From Trebonia sp963767685 (GTDB taxonomy: Bacteria; Actinomycetota; Actinomycetes; Streptosporangiales; Streptosporangiaceae), in NCBI GenBank assembly GCA_963767685.1, contig CAVYEZ010000005.1, positions 1,178,001 to 1,242,000 on the forward strand: a stretch of 64,000 nt of DNA, in the 5' to 3' direction. The position numbers and the translations under genes were made by a program. Position 1 is the first letter of the stretch. Every line of letters begins with the position of its first letter. Positions 31,119-39,515 of the stretch are shown here, piece by piece. The notes below the pieces were generated by a model, which was not told the origin of the DNA, did not search any database, and saw only the letters and a program-made list of their open reading frames with translations.

Positions 31119-32290
31119 AGGGCGTCGCGGAAGAGGCCAGGCAGGCGGAGGGTGGCGCCAGCGCCACGGAGGCGCGGGGACCGCGCGGCCGGGGCCGGTG
31201 GGCCGCCGCGGGCATCGTGATCGTGGTGGCGGCCGGGGCGGTGGCGGCCTGGCGGGCCGGGGCGTTCTCCCCGGCCGCCTCGTCCGGGGCCGGGGCGGGG
31301 GCGTCGCCGCTGGCGACGGTGGCGGTGACTAGGCAGGACCTCTCGGCGACGACGCCGGAGACCGCCACGCTCGGGTATGCGGGGTCCTACTCGGTGACGG
31401 GGCAGGGCGTCGGGACGCTGACCTGGCTGCCGTCGCCCGGGCAGGTCATCGGGACGGGGCAGGCACTGTACCAGACCGGCAACGGGTCCCCGGTGGTGCT
31501 GCTTTACGGCACCGTGCCGGACTGGCGGGCCCTCGATGAGGGCGTGACCGGTACGGACGTGTCACAGCTCAACCACGATCTGGTGCGGCTCGGCTACGCC
31601 GACCGCGCGGACGTCGTCGCGCTCGGCTGGGATTACTACTCCTGGGAGACGGCGTACGGCGTACAGCGGCTGGAAGCGCACCTGGGGGTCACCGACCCGC
31701 CGGGGTCGCTGTCGCTTGGGCAGGTGGTGTTCGAACCGGAGGCGCTGCGGGTCGCCCAGGTGACCGGCAAGCTGGGCGGCTCGGCGTCGGGGCCGGTACT
31801 GACGGCTACGTCGGACCGGGAGGTGGTGACGATCCCGCTTGACGTCGCCCAGCAGTCGGAGGTCAAGGCGGGCGACGGGGTAACGGTGACGCTGCCGGAC
31901 GGGACCACGACGCCGGGGGTGGTGTCCTCGGTCGGCACGGTGGCGACCACCACGACCGGGCAGCAGGGGCAGGGCCCGACCACGACGATCCCGGTGTACG
32001 TGAACCTGACCAATCCGAAGGCGGCCGGGAGCCTGGACCAGGCGCCGGTCACGGTGAACGTCACCACCGCGAGCAGCCCCGGCCCGGTGCTCGCGGTGCC
32101 GGTAACGGCGCTGGTGGCCCAGGGGGACGGGGAGGCGGCAGGCGGCTACGTCGTGGAGGTAGTCGGCCAGGGGAACACGCGGCGGTGGGTGCCGGTGACG
32201 GCCGGCCCGATCTTCGACGACGCCAACGGGCTGGTGCAGGTGACCGGGGCGCTGACCGCGGGCGAGCGCGTCGTGGTGCCGGCGTCATGA
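31115..32290 (+). CDS. HlyD/MacA-like adaptor with peptidoglycan-binding-type segment
   Basis: Periplasmic-adaptor-like protein of 391 aa. It has one N-terminal TM helix (WAAAGIVIVVAAGAVAAW near residue 29). A first beta region around 70-125 includes LTWLPSPGQVIGTGQALYQ, as in the lipoyl half of adaptors. Residues 140-185 (VTGTDVSQLNHDLVRLGYAD and TAYGVQRLEAHLGV) match a peptidoglycan-binding helical repeat inserted at the hairpin position. A C-terminal barrel with VAQQSEVKAGDGVTVTLPDG follows. Such adaptors link MacB-type exporters to the cell wall in actinomycetes. It overlaps both neighbours by 4 bp. Confidence 0.8.
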   Translation: MKGVAEEARQAEGGASATEARGPRGRGRWAAAGIVIVVAAGAVAAWRAGAFSPAASSGAGAGASPLATVAVTRQDLSATTPETATLGYAGSYSVTGQGVGTLTWLPSPGQVIGTGQALYQTGNGSPVVLLYGTVPDWRALDEGVTGTDVSQLNHDLVRLGYADRADVVALGWDYYSWETAYGVQRLEAHLGVTDPPGSLSLGQVVFEPEALRVAQVTGKLGGSASGPVLTATSDREVVTIPLDVAQQSEVKAGDGVTVTLPDGTTTPGVVSSVGTVATTTTGQQGQGPTTTIPVYVNLTNPKAAGSLDQAPVTVNVTTASSPGPVLAVPVTALVAQGDGEAAGGYVVEVVGQGNTRRWVPVTAGPIFDDANGLVQVTGALTAGERVVVPAS

Positions 32291-33033
32291 CCACGGCGGG
32301 AGGCACCGGAGTCGGCGGCGACGGGCCGGTGCTGGAACTGGACGAGGTGTCGAAGGTGTACCCGGGCCAGCCGCCGGTGCGGGCGCTAGCCCGGGTGAGC
32401 CTGGCGGTGGCGGCCGGAGAACTGGCCGCGATCGTGGGCCCGTCGGGTTCGGGCAAGTCCACGCTGCTGCACCTGATGGGCACCTTGGACCGGCCGTCGT
32501 CCGGGATGGTGCGGGTGACCGGGCTTGACCCGGCGCGGATGACCGACCGGGAGCTGTCGGCGCTGCGCGCCGCGCGTATCGGGTTCGTGTTCCAGCAGTT
32601 CTTTCTCGCCGAGCACCAGACGGTGCTCGGCAACGTGGCCGACGGGCTGCTGTACGCCGGGGTGCGCCGCGCCCAGCGGCGGCGGCTGGCGCTCGGCGCG
32701 CTTGACCGGGTGGGGCTCGCGCACCGGGCCGCCGCCCGGCCGACCCAGCTGTCCGGGGGCGAGCGGCAGCGGGTCGCGATCGCCCGGGCGATCGCCGGCG
32801 CGCCGCCGGTGGTGCTGGCCGACGAGCCCACCGGCAACCTCGACTCGGCCACCGGCGCGTCCATCCTGGCGCTGCTCGAGGAGCTGAACGCCGCCGGGAC
32901 CACCGTCGTCATCATCACCCACGACCACGCGGTCGCCGCCCGGGCGCGGCGCCGCATCGAGGTGCTCGACGGGCACGTCGTCGCCGACACGAGCCTCGTT
33001 CCCGCCGCAGGCCACCTGGAGGGACGTTCATGA
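32287..33033 (+). CDS. MacB/LolD-type ABC exporter ATPase
   Basis: ATPase of 248 aa. Walker A is GPSGSGKST near residue 51, the Q-loop is in GFVFQQFFLAEHQT, the signature is LSGGERQRVAIARAI near 155, Walker B is VVLADEPTGNLDS, and the switch His is in ITHDH. The FVFQQF and TGNLDS phrases are typical of MacB/LolD-type mechanotransmission exporters. ATG 32287 overlaps the adaptor's stop, and its end overlaps the permease start. It drives the FtsX-like permease encoded next. Confidence 0.9.
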   Translation: MTTAGGTGVGGDGPVLELDEVSKVYPGQPPVRALARVSLAVAAGELAAIVGPSGSGKSTLLHLMGTLDRPSSGMVRVTGLDPARMTDRELSALRAARIGFVFQQFFLAEHQTVLGNVADGLLYAGVRRAQRRRLALGALDRVGLAHRAAARPTQLSGGERQRVAIARAIAGAPPVVLADEPTGNLDSATGASILALLEELNAAGTTVVIITHDHAVAARARRRIEVLDGHVVADTSLVPAAGHLEGRS

Positions 33034-34280
33034 CCACCACATCCGGCCGGGCCGCCGCCCGGCTACTCCCGTCTCCGGCCCGGCTGAGCCCGGCCGACCT
33101 GGCCGGCCTGGCCAGCATCGGGCTGCGGACCCGCAAGCTGCGCGCCGGCCTGTCGGCGCTCGGCATCGCGATCGGCGTCGCCGCCATCGTCGCCGTCCTT
33201 GGCCTGGCCGCCTCCGCTCAGGCCGCGCTGCTCGCCGAGATCCAGGCCCTCGGCACCAACCTGCTGACCGTCGCCAACGGGCAGACCTTCGGTGGTGCCA
33301 CCGCCGAGCTGCCGGTGACGGCGCCCGGCATGATCGCCCGGCTGCCCGGGGTGACCGGCGTCGAGGACATCGGCAACGTCAGCGGCGCGAGCGTCTACAA
33401 GTCACCGCTCGTCCCCCCGATCGAGACCAACGGCCTCAGCGTGGACGCCGCCACCCTGGGACTGCCCGTCGTGGCCGGCAGCAGCCTCGCCCAGGGCCGG
33501 TTCCTGAACGCGGCCACCGCCCGGCAGCCGGCCGCGGTGCTCGGCGCCGCCACCGCCCGGCTGCTCGGCTTCGACCGGGTCCGGCCGGGCATGCGGATCT
33601 GGCTGAGCGGCCAGACGTTCGGCGGCCAGTGGTTCTACGTGGCCGGCATCCTCGGCACCGACACGTACGCGCCGGAACTGGACTCGGCGGTGCTCGTCGG
33701 CTTCCCCGCCGCCCAGCGGTACCTGGGCTTCGACGGGCACCCGTCGGAGATCTACGTGCGCACCGCCGGCAACCCCGCCGCCACCACCACGGTCGATCGC
33801 CTGCTCGGCGCGCAGGCCAACCCGGAAAACCCGAACCAGGTCAGCGTCTCCCAGCCCTCGCAAGCGCTCACCGCCCAGGCCGACGCCAAGGGCGCGCTCG
33901 ACACCCTGTTCCTCGGGCTCGGCGCGGTCGCGCTGCTTGTCGGCGCGATCGGGGTCGCCAACATCATGGTCATCTCGGTGCTCGAACGCCGCCAGGAGAT
34001 CGGTCTGCGCCGGGCGCTCGGCGCCACCCGCGGCCAGATCCGCGCCCAGTTCGTCGCCGAGGCGATCATGCTGTCGCTGGCCGGCGGCGCCGCGGGGGTC
34101 ATCGTCGGGGCGGCCGCCACCGCCTGGTACGCGCGCGCCCACGGCCAGGCGGTCGTCATCCCGCCCGACGCCTGGGCCGGCGGCCTGGCCGCCGCGGTCG
34201 TCATCGGCGCACTGGCCGGGCTGCTGCCCGCCATCCGGGCCGCCCGCCAGTCCCCGACCCGGGCGCTCTGGAGCGTCTGA
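33030..34280 (+). CDS. MacB-like ABC exporter permease (FtsX family)
   Basis: Permease of 416 aa with MacB topology. TM1 follows LRTRKLRAGLSALGIAIGVA near residue 30, a large extracytoplasmic domain spans roughly 65-285, then three TM helices near 295-415. The last part includes LERRQEIGLRRALGATRGQI, the coupling segment conserved in FtsX-like permeases. With the ATPase and adaptor it forms a tripartite-like exporter for a macrolide, peptide or lipid (substrate unknown). Its stop is 2 bp from the end of the convergent histidine kinase gene. Confidence 0.9.
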   Translation: MTTTSGRAAARLLPSPARLSPADLAGLASIGLRTRKLRAGLSALGIAIGVAAIVAVLGLAASAQAALLAEIQALGTNLLTVANGQTFGGATAELPVTAPGMIARLPGVTGVEDIGNVSGASVYKSPLVPPIETNGLSVDAATLGLPVVAGSSLAQGRFLNAATARQPAAVLGAATARLLGFDRVRPGMRIWLSGQTFGGQWFYVAGILGTDTYAPELDSAVLVGFPAAQRYLGFDGHPSEIYVRTAGNPAATTTVDRLLGAQANPENPNQVSVSQPSQALTAQADAKGALDTLFLGLGAVALLVGAIGVANIMVISVLERRQEIGLRRALGATRGQIRAQFVAEAIMLSLAGGAAGVIVGAAATAWYARAHGQAVVIPPDAWAGGLAAAVVIGALAGLLPAIRAARQSPTRALWSV

Positions 34281-34282
34281 GA

Positions 34283-35611
34283 TCAGTCTCGCCCGGTCGT
34301 CGGGTCCAGCTCGGCCCGGGCCGGGCGGAACGGTTCCTTGGCCCGGGGACCGGGTGGGACGGGGAACGTGACGTCGACCGCGAGGCCGCCGCCGGGCTGG
34401 GCCCGGGCTTCGATGGCGGCGCCGTGGGCCGTGGCGATGGCGCGGACGATGGACAGGCCGAGCCCGTGCCCGCCCTCGCGGCGGGCGGGGCGCGGGCCGA
34501 GCCGCTGGAACGGCTGGAACAGGCGGTCGACCGCAGCCGGCGGGATGACCGGCCCCGAGTTGGCCACCGACAGGACGGCGCGGCCGCCGGTCGTCTTGGT
34601 GGCGACCCGGATGTCCCCGCCGGGGGCGTTGTGCCGGACGGCGTTGTCGATCAGGTTGGTCACGAGTTGCTGGACCAGGACCGGGTCGCCGTCGAAGACG
34701 GCGGGCTGGAGGTCCGCCTGGACGTCCAGGCCCAGGCGGCCTACCGTGAGACGCCGGGTGGCCAGAGCGGCGCCGGTGACCGCGCCCAGGTCAACGGGCT
34801 CACGCTCGCCGGGGCCGGCCTCGCTGCTCGCCAAGGTCAGCATCGCCTCGATGAGCCGCTCCTGCTCGGCGTTGGAGGCGAGCAGTTCCCTGCTCACGGC
34901 CTGCCAGGTGGCGGCGGTGGCGGCGGGGTCGGCCAGGGTGACCTGCAGCAGGGTGCGTTCCCTGGTCAGCGGCGTGCGCAGCTCGTGCGACGCGTTGGCG
35001 GCGAACCGCCGCTGGGCCGCGAACGAGGCCTCGAGCCGCGCGAACAGGCCGTCGAGGGTGTCGCCGAGTTCCTTGAGCTCGTCGTCAGGACCGCCCAGGG
35101 CCAGCCGCTCGTCCAGGCTGCTGGCGGAGATCCGCCGGGCGGCGGCCGTGATCGTGCTCAGCGGGCGCAGCACCCGGCCGGCGATGAGCCAGCCGATCAC
35201 GCCGGCCGCCACCGCGATCACCCCGAGGACGACGGCGGAGATGACGAGCAGCTCCCGCTTGTCGTAGTTGACCTGAACCACGGCCTCGCTGAACAGCCTG
35301 GCCCGCTCGGCCGACGAGGGCGCGGCGACGGCGTTGAGCCGCTGGATGACGGTGACGGGGACCTTCATCACGTCGTAGATACCCGCCTGCCGGACGTCGC
35401 TGGCGGGGATCGTCATGTTGACGAGGGGCGCGTTCGCCGCGCCCGAGGAGGACGGCGCGGCCGGCTGCGTGCGCCCGAAGAGCAGGAAGATAAGGGCGAG
35501 CGCGGCCGCGCCGCAGGCCAGGAACGCCGCGCCGTACAGGATGGTCAGGCGCAGCCGGGCGGTCGCGCGGGGCAGCCGCAGCCAGTGCGAAGGTCGGGGG
35601 GTGCGCATCAT
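34283..35611 (-). CDS. Sensor histidine kinase, OmpR-partner (HisKA) type
   Basis: Membrane kinase of 442 aa. TM1 is at LTILYGAAFLACGAAALALI near residue 22. A short outer domain of about 70 residues follows, then TM2 (LLVISAVVLGVIAVAAGVIG near 120), HAMP, the phospho-acceptor His in FAANASHELRTPLTRE near 213, and the ATPase boxes LIDNAVRHN, VANSGPVIP, and EGGHGLGLSIVRAI. The start ATG overlaps the stop of its response regulator (ATGA) after GGAGGAG. It is convergent with the MacB-type operon, which it may control with the partner at 35608. Confidence 0.9.
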   Translation of the reverse strand: MMRTPRPSHWLRLPRATARLRLTILYGAAFLACGAAALALIFLLFGRTQPAAPSSSGAANAPLVNMTIPASDVRQAGIYDVMKVPVTVIQRLNAVAAPSSAERARLFSEAVVQVNYDKRELLVISAVVLGVIAVAAGVIGWLIAGRVLRPLSTITAAARRISASSLDERLALGGPDDELKELGDTLDGLFARLEASFAAQRRFAANASHELRTPLTRERTLLQVTLADPAATAATWQAVSRELLASNAEQERLIEAMLTLASSEAGPGEREPVDLGAVTGAALATRRLTVGRLGLDVQADLQPAVFDGDPVLVQQLVTNLIDNAVRHNAPGGDIRVATKTTGGRAVLSVANSGPVIPPAAVDRLFQPFQRLGPRPARREGGHGLGLSIVRAIATAHGAAIEARAQPGGGLAVDVTFPVPPGPRAKEPFRPARAELDPTTGRD

Positions 35612-36270
35612 GCTCCTCCGATGCGGTAGCCGCTCTCCCTGACCGTCTCGATCACCGGCGGGTCGCCGAGCTTCGCCCGGAGCCTGCGGACGGTGGTCTT
35701 GACGGTGCTGGTGAACGGGTCGGCCGCTTCATCCCATACCCGTTCGAGCAGTTCCTCCGCGGAAACCGGGCGCCCGTCCGCGGCGAGCAGGCACTCGAGC
35801 ACGGCGAGTTCCTTGGGGGTGAGCGGCAGCCGCCGCCCGGCGCGGACCGCGACCCGGCGGGCCGGGTCCAGGCTCAGGTCCTCGTGCTGGAGGCTGGGCG
35901 GCAGCGGCGCGGAGGCGCGGCGTCCCAGGGCCCGGATGCGGGCGACCAGCTCGGCGAAGTCAAACGGCTTGGGCAGGTAGTCATCGGCGCCGAGCCCGAG
36001 GCCCTCGACCCGGTCCCTGACCGACCGCGCCGCGGTGAGCATCAGCACCCGGCTCGCGGACCGGCCTGCGGCCAGCGCGCGGCAGATGTCGTCGCCGGGC
36101 ACGCCCGGCAGGTCGCGGTCGAGCACCACCACGTCATAGCGGTTGACCGCGAGGCGCTCCATCGCCGCGTCGCCATCGAGCGCCACGTCGACGGCCATTC
36201 CCTCGCGGCGCAGCCCGGCCGCCACCGCCGTGGCCAGGACCTCGTCGTCCTCGGTGACCAGAACCCGCAT
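35608..36270 (-). CDS. OmpR/PhoB-type response regulator
   Basis: Response regulator of 220 aa. The receiver has VLVTEDDEVLA (acidic pair), the phospho-Asp in YDVVVLDRDLPGVPGDD near residue 51, and Lys in DDYLPKPFDFAEL near 101. The winged helix includes LTPKELAVLECLLAADGRPV and FTSTVKTTVRRLRAKLGDP, and ends in VRESGYRIGGA. ATG 36270 was chosen because the receiver starts there and AAAGGGCAGG precedes it. It is divergent from the lipoprotein at 36426, and a direct repeat in the gap fits OmpR-type binding. Confidence 0.9.
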   Translation of the reverse strand: MRVLVTEDDEVLATAVAAGLRREGMAVDVALDGDAAMERLAVNRYDVVVLDRDLPGVPGDDICRALAAGRSASRVLMLTAARSVRDRVEGLGLGADDYLPKPFDFAELVARIRALGRRASAPLPPSLQHEDLSLDPARRVAVRAGRRLPLTPKELAVLECLLAADGRPVSAEELLERVWDEAADPFTSTVKTTVRRLRAKLGDPPVIETVRESGYRIGGA

Positions 36271-36337
36271 CGCCTGCCTGCCCTTTTCGTGCGCCGCCAC
36301 GGCATGCCGGCCACCTGCATCCCAGGGTGGCAGGCCG

Positions 36338-36357
36338 CGGGTAACAGCCGGGTGACA
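36338..36357. promoter_or_regulatory. Tandem CGGGTRACA repeats, candidate OmpR-type operator
   Basis: CGGGTAACA (36338-36346) and CGGGTGACA (36349-36357) are direct repeats with 11-bp spacing, about one DNA turn. This is the usual arrangement for OmpR/PhoB-type regulators, which bind head to tail. It lies between the divergent response regulator (36270) and the lipoprotein (36426). Confidence 0.5.
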
Positions 36358-36425
36358 TTTTCGGTTCCCGCGCCGTCACCACTCATTCCGTACAACCGGT
36401 CGCGTGGAGAGACCAGGAGAAGGAC

Positions 36426-37010
36426 ATGATGAATGACAAGGCCGGCGTCAGCCGGCGCCCACGGGACGCGGCCGCGCTGACCGTCGCGGCCGCCGTCGCC
36501 GTCCTCGCCGCGGCGTGCGGCGGTGGCACCCCGGCCGCCGCCAGCACGCCGAGCTACGCGCAGGAACTCGCCCTCGCGCAGTGCATGCGCGGCCACGGCG
36601 AGCCGGACTTCCCCGACCCCAACGCGTCCGGCGGTTACACCCTGACGTCGAATGGGTCGATCGAAGGCTCCGGGGGCTCGCCCGTTGACATCAACAGCAG
36701 CCAGGCGCAGGCGGCCTCCGGCGATTGCCGGCACTTGCTGCCGGTCGCCCCGTCCATCGGGCAGCTGGAGCAGGACGTGCAGCAGGAGCAGCAACGTCAG
36801 GCGCAGGCGCTCCCGCAGTTGCTGAAGTGGAAACAGTGCGTGCGCGCCCACGGGGAGCCGGACTTCAGCCTCGCCCTCGGCGGTCAGAGCCCGCCGCCAG
36901 GTAGCGGCGGCGCCGTCAACCCCAGCTCGCCGCAGTTCCAGGCCGCGGTGGCCGCCTGCCAGCACCTGCTGCCCGCGGGCGTGCACATGTCCGTGCACAC
37001 GGGCACGTAA
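36426..37010 (+). CDS. Small lipoprotein with QCMRGHGEP-type repeats (paralog of 30570-31118)
   Basis: Protein of 194 aa. The hydrophobic signal stretch VAAAVAVLAAACGGG has a lipobox-like LAAAC. Two motif copies are seen: QCMRGHGEPDFPDP near residue 55 and a degenerate QCVRAHGEPDFS near 138, each with a following Cys in DCRHLL or ACQHLL. It is clearly related to the lipoprotein at 30570 and likewise diverges from a two-component system. ATG 36426 follows AGGAGAAGGA. Downstream lie only a short hydrophobic peptide frame and a broken membrane gene, so any efflux partner of this copy has been lost. Confidence 0.78.
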   Translation: MMNDKAGVSRRPRDAAALTVAAAVAVLAAACGGGTPAAASTPSYAQELALAQCMRGHGEPDFPDPNASGGYTLTSNGSIEGSGGSPVDINSSQAQAASGDCRHLLPVAPSIGQLEQDVQQEQQRQAQALPQLLKWKQCVRAHGEPDFSLALGGQSPPPGSGGAVNPSSPQFQAAVAACQHLLPAGVHMSVHTGT

Positions 37011-37015
37011 GCGTC

Positions 37016-37168
37016 ATGAGAAGGGCCGTCGAGGCGGCGCTGGCGCTGGCGGTGCTGGCGGTGCTGGCCGCGGGCGCGGGGATCGCGCTGGCGGCGGGGC
37101 ATTCCGGTCGGCCCGTCCGGGAGCGGGCCGGGCACGCCGCCGCCGGCGACCCAGGCGCGGGCTGCTGA
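37016..37168 (+). CDS. Short hydrophobic peptide, possibly a truncated gene start
   Basis: A 50-codon frame from ATG 37016, starting MRRAVEAALALAVLAVLAAG, with a single hydrophobic segment and then a polar tail. It begins 5 bp after the lipoprotein stop. In the paralogous locus the next gene encodes a membrane adaptor with a similar N-terminal TM helix, so this may be the surviving start of such an adaptor. It may also be meaningless. Confidence 0.3.
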   Translation: MRRAVEAALALAVLAVLAAGAGIALAAGHSGRPVRERAGHAAAGDPGAGC

Positions 37169-37567
37169 TCGGGCTGGCCGTGGCGCCGACGGTCGCCTAC
37201 TACGGGAGCATGGACCCGCGCGCTGTGGGAAGCGGGCGGGCGACCGCGCTGTTCATCGCCGGCTTCGACGCGGCCGGCTACGCCACCCGGCGTGACCTGG
37301 CCGTGGTCGCGGGTGGGCTTCTGGACGCTGCTGGCGCTGATCGGGGTCGGCATCGTGCTGATCTTCGTCCACATCCCGGGCGGCGACCTGGTCTACTCGA
37401 TCCTCGGGCTGGTGATCTTCGCCGGGTTCACCATGTTCGACTTCCAGCGGGCACGCGATAACACCAACCTCGCTGAGGCGCCGCTGCTGGCGGCGTCGAT
37501 CTTCCTCGACATCTTGAACGTCTTCCTGTTCTTCCTGGAGATCTTCTCCGGCGGGGAGCGCTCATAA
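37156..37567 (+). pseudogene. Bax inhibitor-1 (BI-1/YccA) family membrane protein, broken
   Basis: C-terminal half of a BI-1 family protein. In one frame: VAPTVAYYG, then TALFIAGFDAAGYATRRDLA up to about 37305. In another: FWTLLALIGVGIVLIFVHIP, then LVIFAGFTMFDFQRARDNTN and a final FLDILNVFLFFLEIFSGGE. The two frames join smoothly if one frameshift near 37305 is repaired. The N-terminal three or four TM helices are missing. BI-1 proteins are small TM channels or pH-sensitive leak proteins. Loss of the front part shows that this copy is a remnant whether or not the frameshift is real. Confidence 0.75.
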
Positions 37568-38518
37568 GGCGGGGGCCGCGACGATTCCGTCGGGCCTGGC
37601 GGCGGCGACGGCGCTCAGGGCCTCGAGGGCCGCGTGGGTGCCCGGGTCCGCCTCCGTGCCCGCGCGGACGAGCGCGAACAGCAGGCGGGACGCGGGCGCC
37701 CCGGCGACGGGCAGCACGGCGAGGCCGGGCGGGCGAAGCGGCTGCGCCGAGCGCGGGATGAGGGCCACGCCCACGCCGGCGGCCACCAGGGCGGCCACCG
37801 CGTCCCACTCACGGCAGTAGTACTGGACGTCCGGCGAGAACCCCGCGGCGGCGCAGATCCCGGTGACGATGTGCCCGCACGCGTCGCTCGCCGCGGCGCC
37901 CACCCACACGTCGCAGGCCAGCTCGTTCAGGTCGATGGAAGGCCGGCCGGCGAGCGGGTGCCCGGCCGGGACCACCGCGTCCATCACGTCGGCGATGAGG
38001 TCGACGCGGCGGTACCGGCCGTCCTCGCGCGCCGGGGCGCCCGGGTAGTCAACCGTCACGGCGACCTCCAGCTCGCCCGCGTCGAGGAGGTCAAGCGCCT
38101 CGTCCGGTTCCTGCTCGCTGACCCGGATGACCAGCCCGGGGCGGTCCTCGCGCAGCCGGACGATGGCCGGGCCGACCAGCGCGGCGATCCCGGTCGCCAT
38201 GGAGCCGACCCGGACGTAGCCCACGGTGCCGTCCGCCCAGGCGTCCAGGGCGGCGCGGGTCCGCTCCGCGAGTTCCCGCATGCCCTCGGCGTGAGCGAGC
38301 AGCAGGCGCGCCTGGCCGGTCAGCACGACCGTGCGGCCGCGCCGTTCGAGCAGCGGCACGCCGATGTCCCTGGCCAGGCCGGCCAGTTGCTGCGACACCG
38401 CGGACGGGGTCAGGTACATGGCCTCGGCCGTGGCCGCGATCGTGCCGCGCCGGTCAAGCTCGTAGAGCAGCCGGAGCTTTCGCCAGTCAACCGTGAAGTC
38501 CCAGCTAACGCTTTTCAT
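37562..38518 (-). CDS. LysR-family transcriptional regulator
   Basis: Regulator of 318 aa. The winged helix-turn-helix is at residues 12-70: LRLLYELDRRGTIAATAEAM, then LTPSAVSQQLAGLARDIGVP and RRGRTVVLTGQARLL. The effector domain (95-300) has VRVGSMATGIAALVGPAIV and a late GVGVALIPRSA stretch. It is divergent from an EamA transporter, with 50 bp between starts containing a short palindrome. LysR control of that transporter is likely; the inducer is unknown. Its end overlaps the broken BI-1 gene by 6 bp, tail to tail. Confidence 0.88.
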   Translation of the reverse strand: MKSVSWDFTVDWRKLRLLYELDRRGTIAATAEAMYLTPSAVSQQLAGLARDIGVPLLERRGRTVVLTGQARLLLAHAEGMRELAERTRAALDAWADGTVGYVRVGSMATGIAALVGPAIVRLREDRPGLVIRVSEQEPDEALDLLDAGELEVAVTVDYPGAPAREDGRYRRVDLIADVMDAVVPAGHPLAGRPSIDLNELACDVWVGAAASDACGHIVTGICAAAGFSPDVQYYCREWDAVAALVAAGVGVALIPRSAQPLRPPGLAVLPVAGAPASRLLFALVRAGTEADPGTHAALEALSAVAAARPDGIVAAPAL

Positions 38519-38525
38519 GAAAATA

Positions 38526-38537
38526 GTCTAGATAGAC
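38526..38537. promoter_or_regulatory. GTCTA-GA-TAGAC palindrome in the LysR/EamA gap
   Basis: Perfect 5-bp inverted repeat with a 2-bp centre, 8 bp upstream of the LysR start and about 30 bp before the transporter start. LysR proteins bind T-N11-A-type dyads, and the T/A-rich dyad here is a fair candidate. Confidence 0.4.
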
Positions 38538-38568
38538 ATAACGGGTGCGCGCGCTGAAGGATGGTGGG

Positions 38569-39495
38569 GTGACCCGACGCGGCATCATCCTGTTCGCCCT
38601 GCTTGGCGTGGCCTGGGGCATCCCCTACCTGCTGATCAAGATCGCCGTGCGGCAGCTCGACCCCGCGATGCTGGTCTTCGCCAGGATGGGGCTGGCCGCG
38701 GCGGTCCTGCTGCCGTTCGCGGTCGTCAGGGGCGAGCTCGCGCCGGTGCTGCGGCGGTGGCGGCCCCTGGTCGCGTTCACGGTGGTCGAGATGGTCGTGC
38801 CGCAGTTCCTGCTCGGCTCGGCCGAGGAGCGGCTGCCGAGCTCGACGACCGGGCTGCTGATCGCGGCCGTGCCGCTGGCCGGCGTTGGCGTGGCCTTCCT
38901 GCTCGGGCGGCCCGAGCGGCTCGCTCCGCTGAACTGGCTGGGCATCGCGCTCGGCATGGCCGGCGTCGCGGCGCTCGTCGGCTTCGCCGTTTCCGCTTCT
39001 GACCTGGGTGCGTTCGGCGAGGTGCTGGTCGTCGTCGTCGGCTACGCGCTCGGCCCGGCGATCCTCGCCAAGTGGATGCCGGGGCTGCCGGGCACCGGCG
39101 TCATGGCCGTCGGGTTCACGCTCACGACCGTGGCCTACGCGCCGGTTGTCGCGACGACCCACGCCTGGCCGTCCGCCTGGCCCTCGGCTTCCGTGATCGT
39201 CTCCATCGTGCTGCTCGCGGTGGTGTGCAGCGCCGGGGCGTTCACGATCATGGCCGCCCTGGTCGGCGAGGTCGGGCCCGTGCGGGCCACCACGGTCACC
39301 TACGTCAACCCGGCGGTCGCGCTCGTCGCGGGCGCGGTCGTCCTCGGCGAGCCGATCTCCGGCTGGTCGATCGTCGGCTTCATCCTCATCCTCGCGGGCT
39401 GCTTCCTCGTCGCCGCGCGGCGGCCCCTCGGCCGCCGCGCCCGCCAGGCGAGCCCCGCGCGCCGGTACCAGCATGCGGCCGCCGCCCCGGAGTGA
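38569..39495 (+). CDS. EamA/DMT-family transporter
   Basis: Membrane protein of 308 aa with ten predicted TM segments in two EamA repeats. The first begins IILFALLGVAWGIPYLLIKI, and the second ends VTYVNPAVALVAGAVVLGEP with the usual LGEPISGWSIVGFILILAG. Such proteins export amino acids or other metabolites. GTG 38569 was chosen because AAGGA lies 7 nt before it; an earlier GTG at 38545 lacks a ribosome site. The last 30 residues are basic and Ala-rich. It is divergent from the LysR gene and probably controlled by it. Confidence 0.87.
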   Translation: MTRRGIILFALLGVAWGIPYLLIKIAVRQLDPAMLVFARMGLAAAVLLPFAVVRGELAPVLRRWRPLVAFTVVEMVVPQFLLGSAEERLPSSTTGLLIAAVPLAGVGVAFLLGRPERLAPLNWLGIALGMAGVAALVGFAVSASDLGAFGEVLVVVVGYALGPAILAKWMPGLPGTGVMAVGFTLTTVAYAPVVATTHAWPSAWPSASVIVSIVLLAVVCSAGAFTIMAALVGEVGPVRATTVTYVNPAVALVAGAVVLGEPISGWSIVGFILILAGCFLVAARRPLGRRARQASPARRYQHAAAAPE

Positions 39496-39515
39496 CGGCC
39501 AGGACAATAGGCTCC

